DNA of 64,000 nt from Martelella endophytica (GCF_000960975.1 NZ_CP010803.1:1216001-1280000), one strand, 5' to 3'; counted from the stretch's first letter, positions 46,036 through 55,390 are shown. Translations and numbers: made by a program. Notes: generated from the letters alone by a model not told the origin.

Positions 46036-47043
46036 CTATTGGTGGCGAATGCGCGGGTTGATGAGGCCATAGGCCAGGTCGACCAGAAGGTTGACCAGCA
46101 TGACGAGGCCGGCGATCAGCACCAGACCGCCCTGGACCACGGGATAGTCGCGGCGCGAGATCGAATCGATCATCCACTTGCCGATGCCCGGCCAGGAAAA
46201 GATCGTCTCCGTCAGGATCGCGCCCGCCATCAGCATGCCGACCTGAAGGCCGATCGTGGTAATGACCGGGATCAGCGCATTGCGGAGCGCATGAAGCCCG
46301 ATAACCCGGCCGCCGGAAAGCCCCTTGGCACGGGCAGTGCGGACATAGTCCTCGCCCATCACCTCGAGCATCGCCGAGCGCGTCTGCCGCGCGATCACGG
46401 CAAGCGGAATGGTGGCGAGCACGACCGATGGCAGGATGAGATGCGACAGCGCCGAGGAGAACGCGCCCTTCTGCCCCGACAGCAGCGAATCGATGGTCAT
46501 GAAGCCGGTGACGGAGGGGAAATAATAGAGCAGCGAGATGCGGCCCGAGACCGGCGTCCAACCAAGAATGCCGGAAAACAGGATGATGAGCAGCAGGCCC
46601 CACCAGAAGATCGGCATCGAATAGCCGGTCAGCGCCACGCCCATGGCGGCCTGATCGAACCACGAGCCACGTTTGACGGCGGCGAGCACGCCCGCGGGCA
46701 GGCCGATGACGATCGCGATGATCATCGCGCAGATCGACAGTTCCGCCGTCGCGGGGAACCGCGCCAGGAACTCGGTCAGAACGGGCTGCTTGGTGGAGAG
46801 CGAAATGCCGAAATCGCCGTGCAGCAGATCCCAGACATAGGAGAGATACTGGACGACGAGCGGCTTGTCGTAGCCGAACTGGTGCACCAGTTCCTGATAT
46901 CGCTCGGGGCTGATGCCGTGTTCGCCGGCCATGAGGAGGATCGGATCACCCGGCAGCACGCGGACAAAGCCGAAGGCGACGATGGTGATACCGATAAAGG
47001 TCGGCACGATCAGCAGGAGCTTGCCGAGAACAAATTTGATCAT
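46036..47043 (-). CDS. dppB: Dipeptide ABC transporter permease
   Basis: 335 residues, six membrane helices. It has the DppB/OppB-type start KFVLGKLLLIVPTFIGITIV and the conserved RVLPGDPI loop near residues 28-35. YGYDKPL-like text appears as FGYDKPLVVQYL near 56. The EAA loop DYVRTARAKGLSGGRVIGLH is near 225-244. The gene is 58 bp downstream of dppA; a hairpin sits in that gap. It forms the membrane pore with DppC. Confidence 0.94.
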   Translation of the reverse strand: MIKFVLGKLLLIVPTFIGITIVAFGFVRVLPGDPILLMAGEHGISPERYQELVHQFGYDKPLVVQYLSYVWDLLHGDFGISLSTKQPVLTEFLARFPATAELSICAMIIAIVIGLPAGVLAAVKRGSWFDQAAMGVALTGYSMPIFWWGLLLIILFSGILGWTPVSGRISLLYYFPSVTGFMTIDSLLSGQKGAFSSALSHLILPSVVLATIPLAVIARQTRSAMLEVMGEDYVRTARAKGLSGGRVIGLHALRNALIPVITTIGLQVGMLMAGAILTETIFSWPGIGKWMIDSISRRDYPVVQGGLVLIAGLVMLVNLLVDLAYGLINPRIRHQ

Positions 47044-47060
47044 GAAGATGTCCTGGAATG

Positions 47061-47088
47061 GAAGAGGGCCGCATTTCCGGCCCTCTTC
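47061..47088 (-). other. Intercistronic hairpin between dppA and dppB
   Basis: Perfect 10-bp stem GAAGAGGGCC (47061-47070) and GGCCCTCTTC (47079-47088) with an 8-nt loop, 13 bp after the dppA stop. There is no T tract on the transcribed strand, so it more likely protects the dppA 3' end or partially terminates, letting the binding protein be made in excess. Confidence 0.75.
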
Positions 47089-47101
47089 TCTGTCTCAAGC
47101 C

Positions 47102-48703
47102 TTATTCGGCGATGTCGACACCGTCGAAGCGGTGGTAGCCGAGCGGGTCGATGACGAAGTTCTCGACCTTGGTCGACATCGGCACGAATACCGTCGAGTG
47201 GGCGATGGTGGCCCACGGCGCCTGTTCCTTGAAGATGACCTGGGCCTCTTCGTAGAGCTTGGTGCGCTCCGCCTGATCGGAGGTGATCTTTGCCTTCTGG
47301 ATCAGGTCCTCATAGGGCTGATAGCAGAATTCCGCGACGTTGGAAGAGGTGCCGACGGCATCGCAGCCAAGCAGCGTGGCAAGGAAGTTGTCCGGATCGC
47401 CGTTGTCGCCGGTCCAGCCAAGCAGGACGGCGCCGTCGTGGTCCTTTTCACCCGAACGGGCAAGATATTCGCCCCATTCGTAGGAGACGATCTCGACCTT
47501 GACGCCGATCTTGGCGAGGTCGGACTGCATCAGCTCGGCCATGCGGCGGGCGTTCGGGTTATACGGACGCTGCACCGGCATTGCCCAGATCTTCATCGAA
47601 AGATCGGTGACGCCAGCGTCTTCCAGCATCTTCTTGGCCGCTTCCGGATCGTAGGGGTCGTCCTGGACCGCGTCGTTATACGACCACATCGTCGGCGGGA
47701 TCGGGTTCTTGGCGACCTGGCCGGTGCCCTGGAACACGGCGTCGATGATGGCCTGCTTGTCGATCGCCATGTTGAGGGCCTTGCGGACCTCGACCTTGTC
47801 GAAGGGCGGCTGGATCGTGTTGTAGGCGAGATAGCCGATGTTCAGGCCGGCGCTTTCCTCGACCTTCAGGCTGTCGTTGGCCTTCAGCGATTCGACATCA
47901 GCCGGCGACGGGTACGGCATGATCTGGCATTCGCCGGCCTGCAGCTTCTGCACGCGCACCGAGGCATCGGTGGTGATGGCGAAGACGAGGTCGTCGATCG
48001 GCTGCTTGCCGTTCCAGTAGTCGGCGAAGGCCTTGTAGCGGATCACGGCGTCCTGCTGGTAGGCGACGAACTGGAACGGGCCGGTGCCGACGGGCTTCTG
48101 GTTGAACTGTTCCTTGGTGCCGGCTTCGGCGAGCTGGTCGGCATATTCCTTGGAAACGATCGAGGCGAAGTCCATGGCGAGGTCGGCGATGAACGGCGCT
48201 TCCGGATGGGTCAGGGTGAACTTGACGGTCATGTCGTCCACCTTCTCGACGCTCGAGATGAGGCTCGGGAAGCTCATCGCGTCGAAATATTCCCAGGAAA
48301 TGCCGGGCGCGTAGGCGTACCACTCATTGTCCTTGTCGAGCTGGCGCTCGAACGAGAACACGACGTCGTCAGCGTTCAGTTCACGCGTCGGCGTGAAGAA
48401 ATCGGTGGTCTGGAACTTGACGCCCGGACGCAGATGGAAGGTGTATTCCAGGCCGTCATCGGAAACGTCGTAGCTCTCGGCAAGGCCGGGCTCGGTTTCG
48501 GTCGAGCCGTGCTTGAATTCGACCAGGCGGTTGAAGACGGTACGCGAAGATGCGTCGAAGGTGGTGCCGCTGGTATAGGCGGACGGATCGAAGCCTTCCG
48601 GCGAACCTTCGGAGCAGTAAACCAGCGTCTTGGCGCTGGCCGCACCGCCAAGCGCGACGAAGAAGCTCGTGGCAAGAGCCAAAGCCTTCAGTTTTTTCAT
48701 CAT
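47102..48703 (-). CDS. dppA: Periplasmic dipeptide-binding protein
   Basis: 533 residues. A Sec signal peptide (KKLKALALATSFFVALGGAA, cleaved near residue 24) is followed by an SBP_bac_5 substrate-binding fold. LVYCSEGSPEGFDPSAYTSG at the start of the mature part and the central YKAFADYWNGKQPIDDLVF segment are typical of DppA. E. coli DppA also binds haem and aminolevulinate; whether this one does cannot be told. It heads the operon dppA-B-C-D-F in the canonical order. AAGGGG lies just before the start; the second ATG is equally usable. Confidence 0.95.
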   Translation of the reverse strand: MMKKLKALALATSFFVALGGAASAKTLVYCSEGSPEGFDPSAYTSGTTFDASSRTVFNRLVEFKHGSTETEPGLAESYDVSDDGLEYTFHLRPGVKFQTTDFFTPTRELNADDVVFSFERQLDKDNEWYAYAPGISWEYFDAMSFPSLISSVEKVDDMTVKFTLTHPEAPFIADLAMDFASIVSKEYADQLAEAGTKEQFNQKPVGTGPFQFVAYQQDAVIRYKAFADYWNGKQPIDDLVFAITTDASVRVQKLQAGECQIMPYPSPADVESLKANDSLKVEESAGLNIGYLAYNTIQPPFDKVEVRKALNMAIDKQAIIDAVFQGTGQVAKNPIPPTMWSYNDAVQDDPYDPEAAKKMLEDAGVTDLSMKIWAMPVQRPYNPNARRMAELMQSDLAKIGVKVEIVSYEWGEYLARSGEKDHDGAVLLGWTGDNGDPDNFLATLLGCDAVGTSSNVAEFCYQPYEDLIQKAKITSDQAERTKLYEEAQVIFKEQAPWATIAHSTVFVPMSTKVENFVIDPLGYHRFDGVDIAE

Positions 48704-49162
48704 TTTCCCCTTGTTGAAAATCCGGGCCGGCCGGCACTCGCTCCGACCGATGACTTACCCGGGTGTTGCGGCGGCAGCCCGGCCTCGAAGCACGGATCAC
48801 CGTCGCGTAACAACCATGCCATGACGCGCGCGATCCTCTTCGAGTTCGCAGAACGTCGATTGGTACCTTTCATGCACGCCTGCTCCCAACCGCAGGTGCC
48901 ACACTTTGGGCGAGACTATCGTTTTTTTTTGACCGCGCAATCAAAAAGCGCTTGTGCGACCAAATTGAACAGGCAGCAAGACCCTGAATTATCAGCCTAA
49001 ATCTACCAAACATATGAAATTGCAAAAAAACTGACCGACGTCACGCAATTCTGTTTCGAAAACCATGGGCCGGGCTTTAGGATGATTGCTTTCCACAGCT
49101 GCGACGCGGTCGGCCTCAGGATACCGCAAACATGCGTTGCATCAATTCAAGAGGGCAGGCGC
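48704..49162. other. 459-bp spacer with AT-rich stretch, dpp control region
   Basis: Between divergent dppA and the NUDIX gene. The part at 48900-49060 is markedly AT-rich, with a run of nine or more T near 48921 and AAAAAA near 49025. It most likely holds the dpp promoter on the minus strand. No recognisable operator, riboswitch fold or gene was found. Confidence 0.6.
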
Positions 49163-49681
49163 ATGCAGCGTTCAACCGATATCAAGACGCTGATTGTAAC
49201 CTATGACGCCCGATATGGAACCCGCTACGCCGATTTCGTCGCATCGCCGCGAGACTACACCAGCCGCCACACCTATCCCGTTCATGTGACGGCTTCGCTG
49301 TTTCCGTTTTCGGCGGATCTCCTCGAGACGGTCTTCATCCATCACCGGGCAACCGGCAGGTGGTTCCAGCCGGGCGGCCATGTCGATGCCGGCGAGACGT
49401 TGCAGCAGGCCGCCCGCCGCGAATGTCTGGAGGAGACGGGGCTCGTTGCAGCCCTTGCCGATGACGCGGCGCCCGTCAGCATCGATCTTCATCGTATTCC
49501 GGAAAACCCGCGGAAGGGTGAGCCGGAGCATTACCATCTCGACATCCGTTTCGCAGCGGTGGTTTCCGGCGCGCTGTCGCCCGATCTTGCCGAGGTGCAT
49601 GCGGCGCGCTGGTTGCCGGCGGCAGAGGTCGACATGATTGACGAGCGGGTGCGGCCGCGGCTGGCCTCGGTGCTCGGCTGA
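49163..49681 (+). CDS. NUDIX hydrolase
   Basis: 172 residues. The NUDIX box is complete and split here as GHVDAGETLQQAARRE followed by CLEETGL near residues 73-95, matching G-x5-E-x7-REUxEExGU. An HYHLDIRFAAVV strand follows. Substrates of this family are nucleoside diphosphates linked to other groups; this one is unassigned. The start at 49163 has GAGGG upstream; an in-frame ATG at 49082 lacks support. The nadQ gene begins 61 bp downstream on the same strand, so a link to NAD or ADP-ribose metabolism is tempting but unproven. Confidence 0.88.
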   Translation: MQRSTDIKTLIVTYDARYGTRYADFVASPRDYTSRHTYPVHVTASLFPFSADLLETVFIHHRATGRWFQPGGHVDAGETLQQAARRECLEETGLVAALADDAAPVSIDLHRIPENPRKGEPEHYHLDIRFAAVVSGALSPDLAEVHAARWLPAAEVDMIDERVRPRLASVLG

Positions 49682-49742
49682 ACTTGGCGATCCGCGCAAT
49701 TGATGCTACCGCGCTTGTCAGTGACCACGCGGGACAACATTC

Positions 49743-50636
49743 TTGGCCGAGTCTCTCGCCCATGCCGAACTGATTGCCGTGCTGACGGCGCTGACCGATG
49801 ACGCGCCGCGGGTGATGACCGTGCGCATGGGGGCAGCGCTGCCTTCCGGCCCGTTCGAAAGCGGCCATCCGACCTTGCAGACTGGGCTGCGCTCCTGGGT
49901 CGAGAGCCAGACCGGCCATCCGGTCGGCTATCTCGAGCAGCTCTATACCTTTGCCGACCGCGATCGCGGCATCGACACCCGCACCATCTCGATCAGCTAT
50001 CTCGGTCTTGTGCGCGAGCAGTCGCCGCCGGGATCGGGCGGGCCGCTCTGGAAGGACTGGTACACCTATTTCCCATGGGAGGATCTGCGCGCCGGACGGC
50101 CGGAAATCCTCGATCAGGTCACCGACATGCTGACCCAATGGGCGATGAGCGAGCGTCCCGGCCGGGCCGAGCGCCGCCACCGTCTCGACTTCGCCTTCGG
50201 GCTCAATGGGATGGTGTGGAACGAGGAGCTTGTGCTGCAGCGCTTCGAGCTGATGCACGAAGCGGGGCTGATTGCCGAGGCAGGGCTGGCGCCGGCCTTC
50301 TGGTTCGGTCGGCCGATGGCGGCGGACCATCGCCGCATCCTTGCGACCGGCATTGCCAGGCTGCGGTCCAAGATCAAGTATCGTCCGGTGCTCTTCGAGC
50401 TGATGCCCGAAAGCTTCACGCTGCTGCAGCTGCAAAAGGGTGTCGAGGCGCTGGCCGGGCTGAGGCTGCACAAGCCCAACTTCCGCCGCCAGATCGACCA
50501 GCAGCAACTGATCGAGGAGACCGGCGAGACCTCCGCCAAGGCCGGCGGCCGCCCGGCCAAGCTGTTCCGCTATCGCCACGCGATTGTCGAAGAGCGGGCG
50601 TTGTCGGGGTCACGGTTCCCGGTGGCGCGGACTTAG
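49743..50636 (+). CDS. nadQ: NAD biosynthesis regulator NadQ (NrtR-like)
   Basis: 297 residues. The N-terminal NUDIX-like domain (ALPSGPFESGHPTLQTGLRS region near residue 34) has a degenerate NUDIX box without the catalytic REx2EE, as in NrtR-type sensors. The C-terminal winged-helix region (about 200-290) includes FTLLQLQKGVEALAGLRLHK and NFRRQIDQQQLI. This is the rhizobial NadQ arrangement, located immediately upstream of nadABC, where it is expected to repress the genes in response to an NAD-derived ligand. The start codon is TTG at 49743 with GCGGGA about 10 nt before it. A palindrome before nadA is the likely target. Confidence 0.85.
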   Translation: MAESLAHAELIAVLTALTDDAPRVMTVRMGAALPSGPFESGHPTLQTGLRSWVESQTGHPVGYLEQLYTFADRDRGIDTRTISISYLGLVREQSPPGSGGPLWKDWYTYFPWEDLRAGRPEILDQVTDMLTQWAMSERPGRAERRHRLDFAFGLNGMVWNEELVLQRFELMHEAGLIAEAGLAPAFWFGRPMAADHRRILATGIARLRSKIKYRPVLFELMPESFTLLQLQKGVEALAGLRLHKPNFRRQIDQQQLIEETGETSAKAGGRPAKLFRYRHAIVEERALSGSRFPVART

Positions 50637-50704
50637 GGGCGCGCGACCTAGGCATCGGTGGATGTGGGTGGGCCAGCGCCTTTGGCCCGCCGCAAGGCCT
50701 CCAC

Positions 50705-50752
50705 CTTCTCGCCCCGGAGGGGAGAGATGCCCCGAAAGGGGCAGTGAGGGGC
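50705..50752. repeat. Single copy of the GAGAGATG/CAGTGAGGG repeat
   Basis: One arm of the repeat family seen as inverted pairs at 7396-7533 and 12593-12729, including CGCCCCGGAGGGGAGAGATG and CCCCGAAAGGGGCAGTGAGG. It contains two small palindromes (CCCCGGAGGGG and CCCCGAAAGGGG). It lies just after nadQ, in the 363-bp gap before nadA. Confidence 0.8.
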
Positions 50753-50939
50753 GAGTCTTTCCAGGCGAGCGCCCTCGACAAAGGAAATAATGCATCACTG
50801 TCACTGTCACTGTGGCTGTCGCGGCCTCTTTCCCGCTATTGGGTCGGAGTAGATAGAGCACTTCGCGATGTCGCATGCGACCTCTCCGCTGTGCCATTTG
50901 ACATCGGGCAAGAACGGGAATAAGACTCGCCTCCGAAAT

Positions 50940-50956
50940 ATACTCGTTTTGAGTAT
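50940..50956. promoter_or_regulatory. Candidate NadQ operator upstream of nadA
   Basis: Perfect inverted repeat ATACTC-GTTTT-GAGTAT, 44 bp before the nadA ATG, in the position expected for promoter occlusion. It is the only such palindrome in the spacer. NadQ is encoded directly upstream. I do not see it in front of nadQ itself. Confidence 0.65.
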
Positions 50957-50999
50957 TACATTGCGACGGTCGGTCGACCGTTGCCAGGAGGTCCCGCCG

Positions 51000-51971
51000 A
51001 TGAACGCGCCGCTTTCCGCAGACGCCCTTTACGACCGCGTTGCCCATGTGATCCCGAAGGCCGAATGGCTGAGTTTCGAGGATGACATCGAAGCCATTCT
51101 CCGCCTGAAGCGGGAGCGCAATGCCGTCATTCTCGCGCATAACTATCAGACGCCGGAAATCTTCCATGGCGTTGCCGATATCGTCGGCGACAGCCTGGCT
51201 CTGGCGCGTGAGGCGACCAAGGTCGATGCCGATGTGATCGTGCTTGCCGGCGTTCATTTCATGGCCGAGACGGCCAAGCTGCTCAATCCGCAGAAAACCG
51301 TTCTGATCCCCGATATGGGCGCCGGTTGCTCGCTGGCGGATTCGATTACGCCGGAAGACATCGCGCTGATGCGTCAGGCCCATCCCGGCGTGCCGGTGGT
51401 CACCTACGTGAACACCTCGGCCGCGGTGAAGGCGGCCTCCGACATCTGCTGCACCTCGGGCAATGCGAAGAAGGTGGTGGAATCGCTGGGCGTGCCGAAG
51501 GTTCTGATGCTGCCCGACGAATATCTCGCCAGGAACATCGCCCGCGAGACCGATGTCGAGCTGATCGCCTGGCATGGCCATTGCGAGGTCCACGAACTGT
51601 TCACGGCAGAAGATGTGCGCGAGATGCGCGAGGCCTTTCCGGGTGTCACCATCATCGCCCATCCGGAATGTCCGCCGGATGTCGTGGCGGAGGCCGATTT
51701 CTCCGGCTCGACCGCCGGCATGTCCGACTATGTCGGCAACACCAAACCCGGTCGTGTCGTGCTTCTGACCGAATGTTCGATGAGCGACAATGTCGCCGTC
51801 AACCATCCGGATGTGAACTTCGTCCGCCCCTGCAACCTCTGCCCGCACATGAAGCGCATCACGCTTGGCAATATCCGCGAGGCACTGGAAGGCATGCGCC
51901 ATGAGGTGACGGTCGATCCGGCGATCGCCGATGATGCCCGCCGCGCCGTCGAACGGATGCTGCTCGTATGA
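51000..51971 (+). CDS. nadA: Quinolinate synthase A
   Basis: [4Fe-4S] enzyme condensing iminoaspartate with dihydroxyacetone phosphate to quinolinate. 323 residues. Motifs are [20 protein letters not shown] near residues 43-62, the first Cys in [12 protein letters not shown] near 107-118, and [26 protein letters not shown] and [13 protein letters not shown] at the C-terminus supply the remaining cluster ligands. CCAGGAGG before the ATG at 51000 sets the start. The stop overlaps nadB by 4 nt. Confidence 0.97.
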   Translation: MNAPLSADALYDRVAHVIPKAEWLSFEDDIEAILRLKRERNAVILAHNYQTPEIFHGVADIVGDSLALAREATKVDADVIVLAGVHFMAETAKLLNPQKTVLIPDMGAGCSLADSITPEDIALMRQAHPGVPVVTYVNTSAAVKAASDICCTSGNAKKVVESLGVPKVLMLPDEYLARNIARETDVELIAWHGHCEVHELFTAEDVREMREAFPGVTIIAHPECPPDVVAEADFSGSTAGMSDYVGNTKPGRVVLLTECSMSDNVAVNHPDVNFVRPCNLCPHMKRITLGNIREALEGMRHEVTVDPAIADDARRAVERMLLV

Positions 51972-53503
51972 GCGCGCCGGTCGTCGTTGTCGGATCGGGC
52001 ATTGGCGGGCTGGTGACGGCGCTGTCGCTTTCGCCGATGCCGATCGTGCTGGTGACGAAGGCGGCGCTTGGCGACGAAAGCTCCACCGGCTGGGCGCAGG
52101 GTGGCATTGCCGCAGCCCTCGGCGATGACGACAGCGCCGCTCTTCACCTTGCCGATACGCTCGCGGCCGGTGCCGGCCTTTGCGATCCGGTCGCTGCCGA
52201 ACGCATTCTTTCCGCCGCACCGCAGGCGATCGCCTTTCTCGAACGCCAGGGCGTCGTCTTCGATCGCGATGCGGAGGGCCGACTTGCCTTCGGGCTTGAG
52301 GCGGCCCATGCCCGCCGCCGCATTCTCCATGCCGGCGGCGATGCCTCGGGCGCGGCGGTTGTTGCCGCGCTCAAGAGGGCCGTTTTGAACACGCCCTCCA
52401 TCGAGGTCTTTACCGGCGTCGAGGTTCGCCGCCTGCTGGTGGAAGACAATGCGGTGCGGGGTCTTCTCTGCATCAAGGACGGCCACCCGCTGCGGCTTGC
52501 CGCATCCCGTGTGGTGCTGGCCACCGGCGGCATTGGCGGGCTTTACGATACGTCTACAAATCCGGCCGGCAATTTCGGCCAGGGGGTCATGCTCGCCGCC
52601 CGCGCCGGTGCGGTGCTCGCCGATATGGAATTCGTGCAGTTCCACCCGACCGCGCTTGCGACCGATCTCCGGCCGCTGCCGCTGATCAGCGAGGCCGTGC
52701 GCGGCGAGGGCGCGCTGCTTCTCAACGAGAGGGGCGAGCGCTTCATGGCCTCGACGCCCGGCGCAGAGCTTGCGCCGCGCGATGTCGTTGCCCGCGCCAT
52801 TGCCGGAGAGATCGCGCGGGGCGGCCGGGTGTTTCTCGACGCCCGCTCGGCGCTTGGCAGCCGGTTTGCGACACGTTTTCCGGAGATTTTTGCGATCTGC
52901 GCCCGCGCCGGCATCGACCCCGCGACCGATCTCGTTCCGGTGCGCCCGGCCGAGCACTACCATATGGGCGGCATCGAGACCGATGAGGACAGCCTGACCT
53001 CGGTGAACGGACTTTATGCCGTCGGCGAGTGCGCTGCGACGGGCCTCCACGGCGCCAACCGGCTTGCCAGCAATTCGCTGCTCGAAGGTGCCGTCACCGG
53101 CCTTGCCGCCGCTTCCGCCATCGCGGCTTCGCCGTTGCCGCGCACGCGCAACATGCCGACTGCCGCGCTGCTGCCCGCTCCCCGGCTCGAGACCGTGCGC
53201 ACCATCGTCTCGCGCGCGCTTGGCGTCACCCGCGACGGGCCGCGCCTTGTGGAGGCAATCGCCGCCCTGTTGCCGCTTGCCGAGCATGGTGGCGCGGATG
53301 CCGATCCGGCCGTGGTCGCGCTTTCCATCGCGGTCTTTGCGGCCATGCGGCAGGAATCGCGCGGCGGTCACGCCCGTATCGATTTTCCCGAAACGCTTTC
53401 CGACGGCCAGCGCCGGTCGATGACGCTCGACGCCGTCGTCGCCATGGCCCGTGAACTTTCCGCATCGGGGCAGGCACGCCCCGTTCTCGCCTGGAGTGCC
53501 TGA
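51968..53503 (+). CDS. nadB: L-aspartate oxidase
   Basis: FAD enzyme producing iminoaspartate for NadA. 511 residues. The N-terminal FAD motif is [15 protein letters not shown] at residues 6-20, followed by [18 protein letters not shown] near 36-53. HPTAL, the substrate Arg region and the C-terminal [20 protein letters not shown] match the fumarate-reductase-like fold of NadB. It overlaps nadA by 4 nt and is followed by nadC after 1 nt, giving a compact nadABC operon. Confidence 0.97.
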   Translation: MSAPVVVVGSGIGGLVTALSLSPMPIVLVTKAALGDESSTGWAQGGIAAALGDDDSAALHLADTLAAGAGLCDPVAAERILSAAPQAIAFLERQGVVFDRDAEGRLAFGLEAAHARRRILHAGGDASGAAVVAALKRAVLNTPSIEVFTGVEVRRLLVEDNAVRGLLCIKDGHPLRLAASRVVLATGGIGGLYDTSTNPAGNFGQGVMLAARAGAVLADMEFVQFHPTALATDLRPLPLISEAVRGEGALLLNERGERFMASTPGAELAPRDVVARAIAGEIARGGRVFLDARSALGSRFATRFPEIFAICARAGIDPATDLVPVRPAEHYHMGGIETDEDSLTSVNGLYAVGECAATGLHGANRLASNSLLEGAVTGLAAASAIAASPLPRTRNMPTAALLPAPRLETVRTIVSRALGVTRDGPRLVEAIAALLPLAEHGGADADPAVVALSIAVFAAMRQESRGGHARIDFPETLSDGQRRSMTLDAVVAMARELSASGQARPVLAWSA

Positions 53504-53504
53504 C

Positions 53505-54356
53505 ATGATACTGCCCCGCCTGATCATCGAACCCGCCGTGCGCCGTGCGCTTGAGGAAGACCTCGGCCTTGCCGGCGATATCACCGCCAATGCCGTCATT
53601 CCGGCCGGCCATCGCTCCACCGTGGTGATGGCGGTGCGCAAGCCGGGTGTCATTGCCGGGCTCGACGCCGCCGAACTCGCCTTCACCCTGGTCGACCCGA
53701 CCATCGTGATGACGCGGCATGTGGAGGATGGCGCGGCGGTGAAGGCTGGCGATGTGGTCGCCACCGTCACCGGCCCGTCGCGCGGGCTTCTGACCGGCGA
53801 ACGCACTGCGCTCAACTTTCTCAGTCACCTCTCCGGCATCGCCACGGTAACGGCGGGCGTGGTGGACGCTGTCTCAGGCACGGGCGCCGCCATCGTCTGC
53901 ACCCGCAAGACCACGCCCGGCATCCGCGCACTGGAGAAATACGCGGTCAAGGCCGGCGGCGGCGGCAATCACCGCTTCTCGCTCGCCGATGCGGTGCTGA
54001 TCAAGGACAACCACATCGCCATTGCCGGCGGCATCAAACCGGCGCTTCAGGCGGCCAGGAAGAATGCCGGTCATATGGTGAAGATCGAGATTGAGGTCGA
54101 CACGCTCGACCAGCTCCGCGCGGTGATGGAGGAGGGCGCCGACGCTGTGCTGCTCGACAACATGTCGCCGGAGACGCTGCGTGAGGCCGTCGCGATCGTC
54201 GCCGGCCGTGCCGTCACCGAGGCCTCGGGTGGCATTACCCCCGAAACGGCTGGCGTAGTGGCTGCGGCCGGCGTCGATCTGATCTCGATCGGCTGGCTCA
54301 CCCATTCCGCCCCAGTGCTCGATATCGGCCTCGATTACCAATCCGCCGCGGCCTGA
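53505..54356 (+). CDS. nadC: Nicotinate-nucleotide pyrophosphorylase (quinolinate phosphoribosyltransferase)
   Basis: Third enzyme of de novo NAD synthesis. 283 residues. RKTTPGIRALEKYAVKAGGG near residues 137-156 is the PRPP/quinolinate-binding stretch, followed by HRFSLADAVLIKDNHI and, later, EIEVDTLDQLRAVMEEGADA and ASGGITPET. The start at 53505 has GGAG 9 nt upstream inside nadB; the frame is open further up but lacks support. All three nad genes lie behind the NadQ palindrome. Confidence 0.96.
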   Translation: MILPRLIIEPAVRRALEEDLGLAGDITANAVIPAGHRSTVVMAVRKPGVIAGLDAAELAFTLVDPTIVMTRHVEDGAAVKAGDVVATVTGPSRGLLTGERTALNFLSHLSGIATVTAGVVDAVSGTGAAIVCTRKTTPGIRALEKYAVKAGGGGNHRFSLADAVLIKDNHIAIAGGIKPALQAARKNAGHMVKIEIEVDTLDQLRAVMEEGADAVLLDNMSPETLREAVAIVAGRAVTEASGGITPETAGVVAAAGVDLISIGWLTHSAPVLDIGLDYQSAAA

Positions 54357-54423
54357 CTGCACGACATTTTCGATCCGATTGCCCGTCTTCCACGTTCTTC
54401 AGGAAAAGAGCGAGGGAAATGAC

Positions 54424-54798
54424 ATGACAAAATCCTGGATTGCATTGGCCTGCGCGGCCTTCGCCGTCACGGCCCCTGCCGTCGATGCCGCGGAACTGAC
54501 GGGGCTCTGGGCACGGGGCGACGGCAAGGCGCAGGTGAAGGTAGAGCGCTGTGGCGACAGCTTTTGCGCCACCAATGTCTGGATCCGTCCAGGCACCGCC
54601 CATGAGCGCGTCGGCGACCAGCTGATCATGGACGTGGCTCCGGTCGAGCCGGGGCGCTACGAGGGCGAGGCCGAGGACGTGCGCCGGGGTATGACCTACA
54701 GCATGACGATCACGCTCGGCGACAACGCCATGCGCACGCGCGGCTGCGTGCTGGGGCAGCTGCTCTGCAAATCGGCGCGCTGGACCAGCGTCCAGTGA
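54424..54798 (+). CDS. DUF2147 exported protein
   Basis: 124 residues. A signal peptide (WIALACAAFAVTAPAVDAAE, about residues 5-24) is followed by LTGLWARGDGKAQVKVERCG and the C-terminal segment MRTRGCVLGQLLCKSARWT, the DUF2147 pattern with conserved Trp and Cys residues. The family is periplasmic and its role is unknown. GAGGGAAA before the ATG supports the start. It follows nadC by 67 bp but is probably not functionally linked. Confidence 0.88.
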   Translation: MTKSWIALACAAFAVTAPAVDAAELTGLWARGDGKAQVKVERCGDSFCATNVWIRPGTAHERVGDQLIMDVAPVEPGRYEGEAEDVRRGMTYSMTITLGDNAMRTRGCVLGQLLCKSARWTSVQ

Positions 54799-54805
54799 GA
54801 ACGCG

Positions 54806-55345
54806 CTACGATGCGATCGGCGCAAAAGCGTAGTGCAGCCTGACACAGCCCTTATCGAGCGGCTTCGCTGAGATCAGGCGCGGGCTTGCGGCGAAACCTG
54901 TTACCGGGAAGAGCGGTGTTCCGCCGCCAATCAGCTCGGGAATCACATAGATCTCGATCTCATCGAGGGCGGAGCGTTCGAGGAAGGCCATCTGCAGCTG
55001 TCCGCCTCCCAGCATCCACACGTCGCCGTCATCGAGAGCCCGGAGCTCCGCGATCAGCGCGTCGACATCGGTTCGCGTCTCGATTGGCCCCTTGGGGTTG
55101 GCGATCGGGCGGGAGGTGACGACGATTACCCGCTTGCCGTCATAGGGCCATGGCCCCTGGTCCGCTTCCAGGAAATCGTAGGTGCCCCGGCCCATTACCA
55201 GCGTACCGATCGTCTCCAGAAAACGGTCATAACCATGTTCGCCGAGATCCATGTCGTCATACCGAAACAGCCAGGCGAGATCGTCATTCCTGGCCGCGAT
55301 GAAGCCATCGAGGCTGGTCGCTATATAACCCAGTATCCTGGCCAT
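54806..55345 (-). CDS. RibD C-terminal/dihydrofolate reductase-like protein
   Basis: 179 residues, NAD(P)H-dependent reductase fold of the YyaP/RibD_C group. It starts MARILGYIATSLDGFIAARN, with VMGRGTYDFL near residues 51-60 and DGDVWMLGGGQLQMAFLERS near 101-120. It is not a classical folate DHFR and the substrate is unknown. It faces the TetR gene across a 45-bp region holding a strong palindrome, so the TetR protein probably represses it. GAGGAAAA before the ATG at 55345 sets the start. Confidence 0.88.
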   Translation of the reverse strand: MARILGYIATSLDGFIAARNDDLAWLFRYDDMDLGEHGYDRFLETIGTLVMGRGTYDFLEADQGPWPYDGKRVIVVTSRPIANPKGPIETRTDVDALIAELRALDDGDVWMLGGGQLQMAFLERSALDEIEIYVIPELIGGGTPLFPVTGFAASPRLISAKPLDKGCVRLHYAFAPIAS

Positions 55346-55358
55346 GATTTTCCTCTTG

Positions 55359-55384
55359 TTTATAAATGAACATTCATTTATAAA
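55359..55384. promoter_or_regulatory. Palindromic operator between the reductase and TetR genes
   Basis: TTTATAAATGAA and TTCATTTATAAA form perfect 12-bp arms around a CA spacer. It fills the 45-bp divergent gap, and its right end is 6 bp before the TetR ATG. Its size and position fit a TetR-family operator for autoregulation and control of the reductase gene. Confidence 0.85.
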
Positions 55385-55390
55385 TTACGG

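Noticed and set aside
46913..49000. 695-codon open frame opposite dppA and part of dppB
   Set aside because: Antisense shadow of the dpp genes; no ribosome-binding site and no recognisable protein.
51728..53815. 695-codon open frame opposite nadB and nadC
   Set aside because: Antisense shadow of the nad genes.
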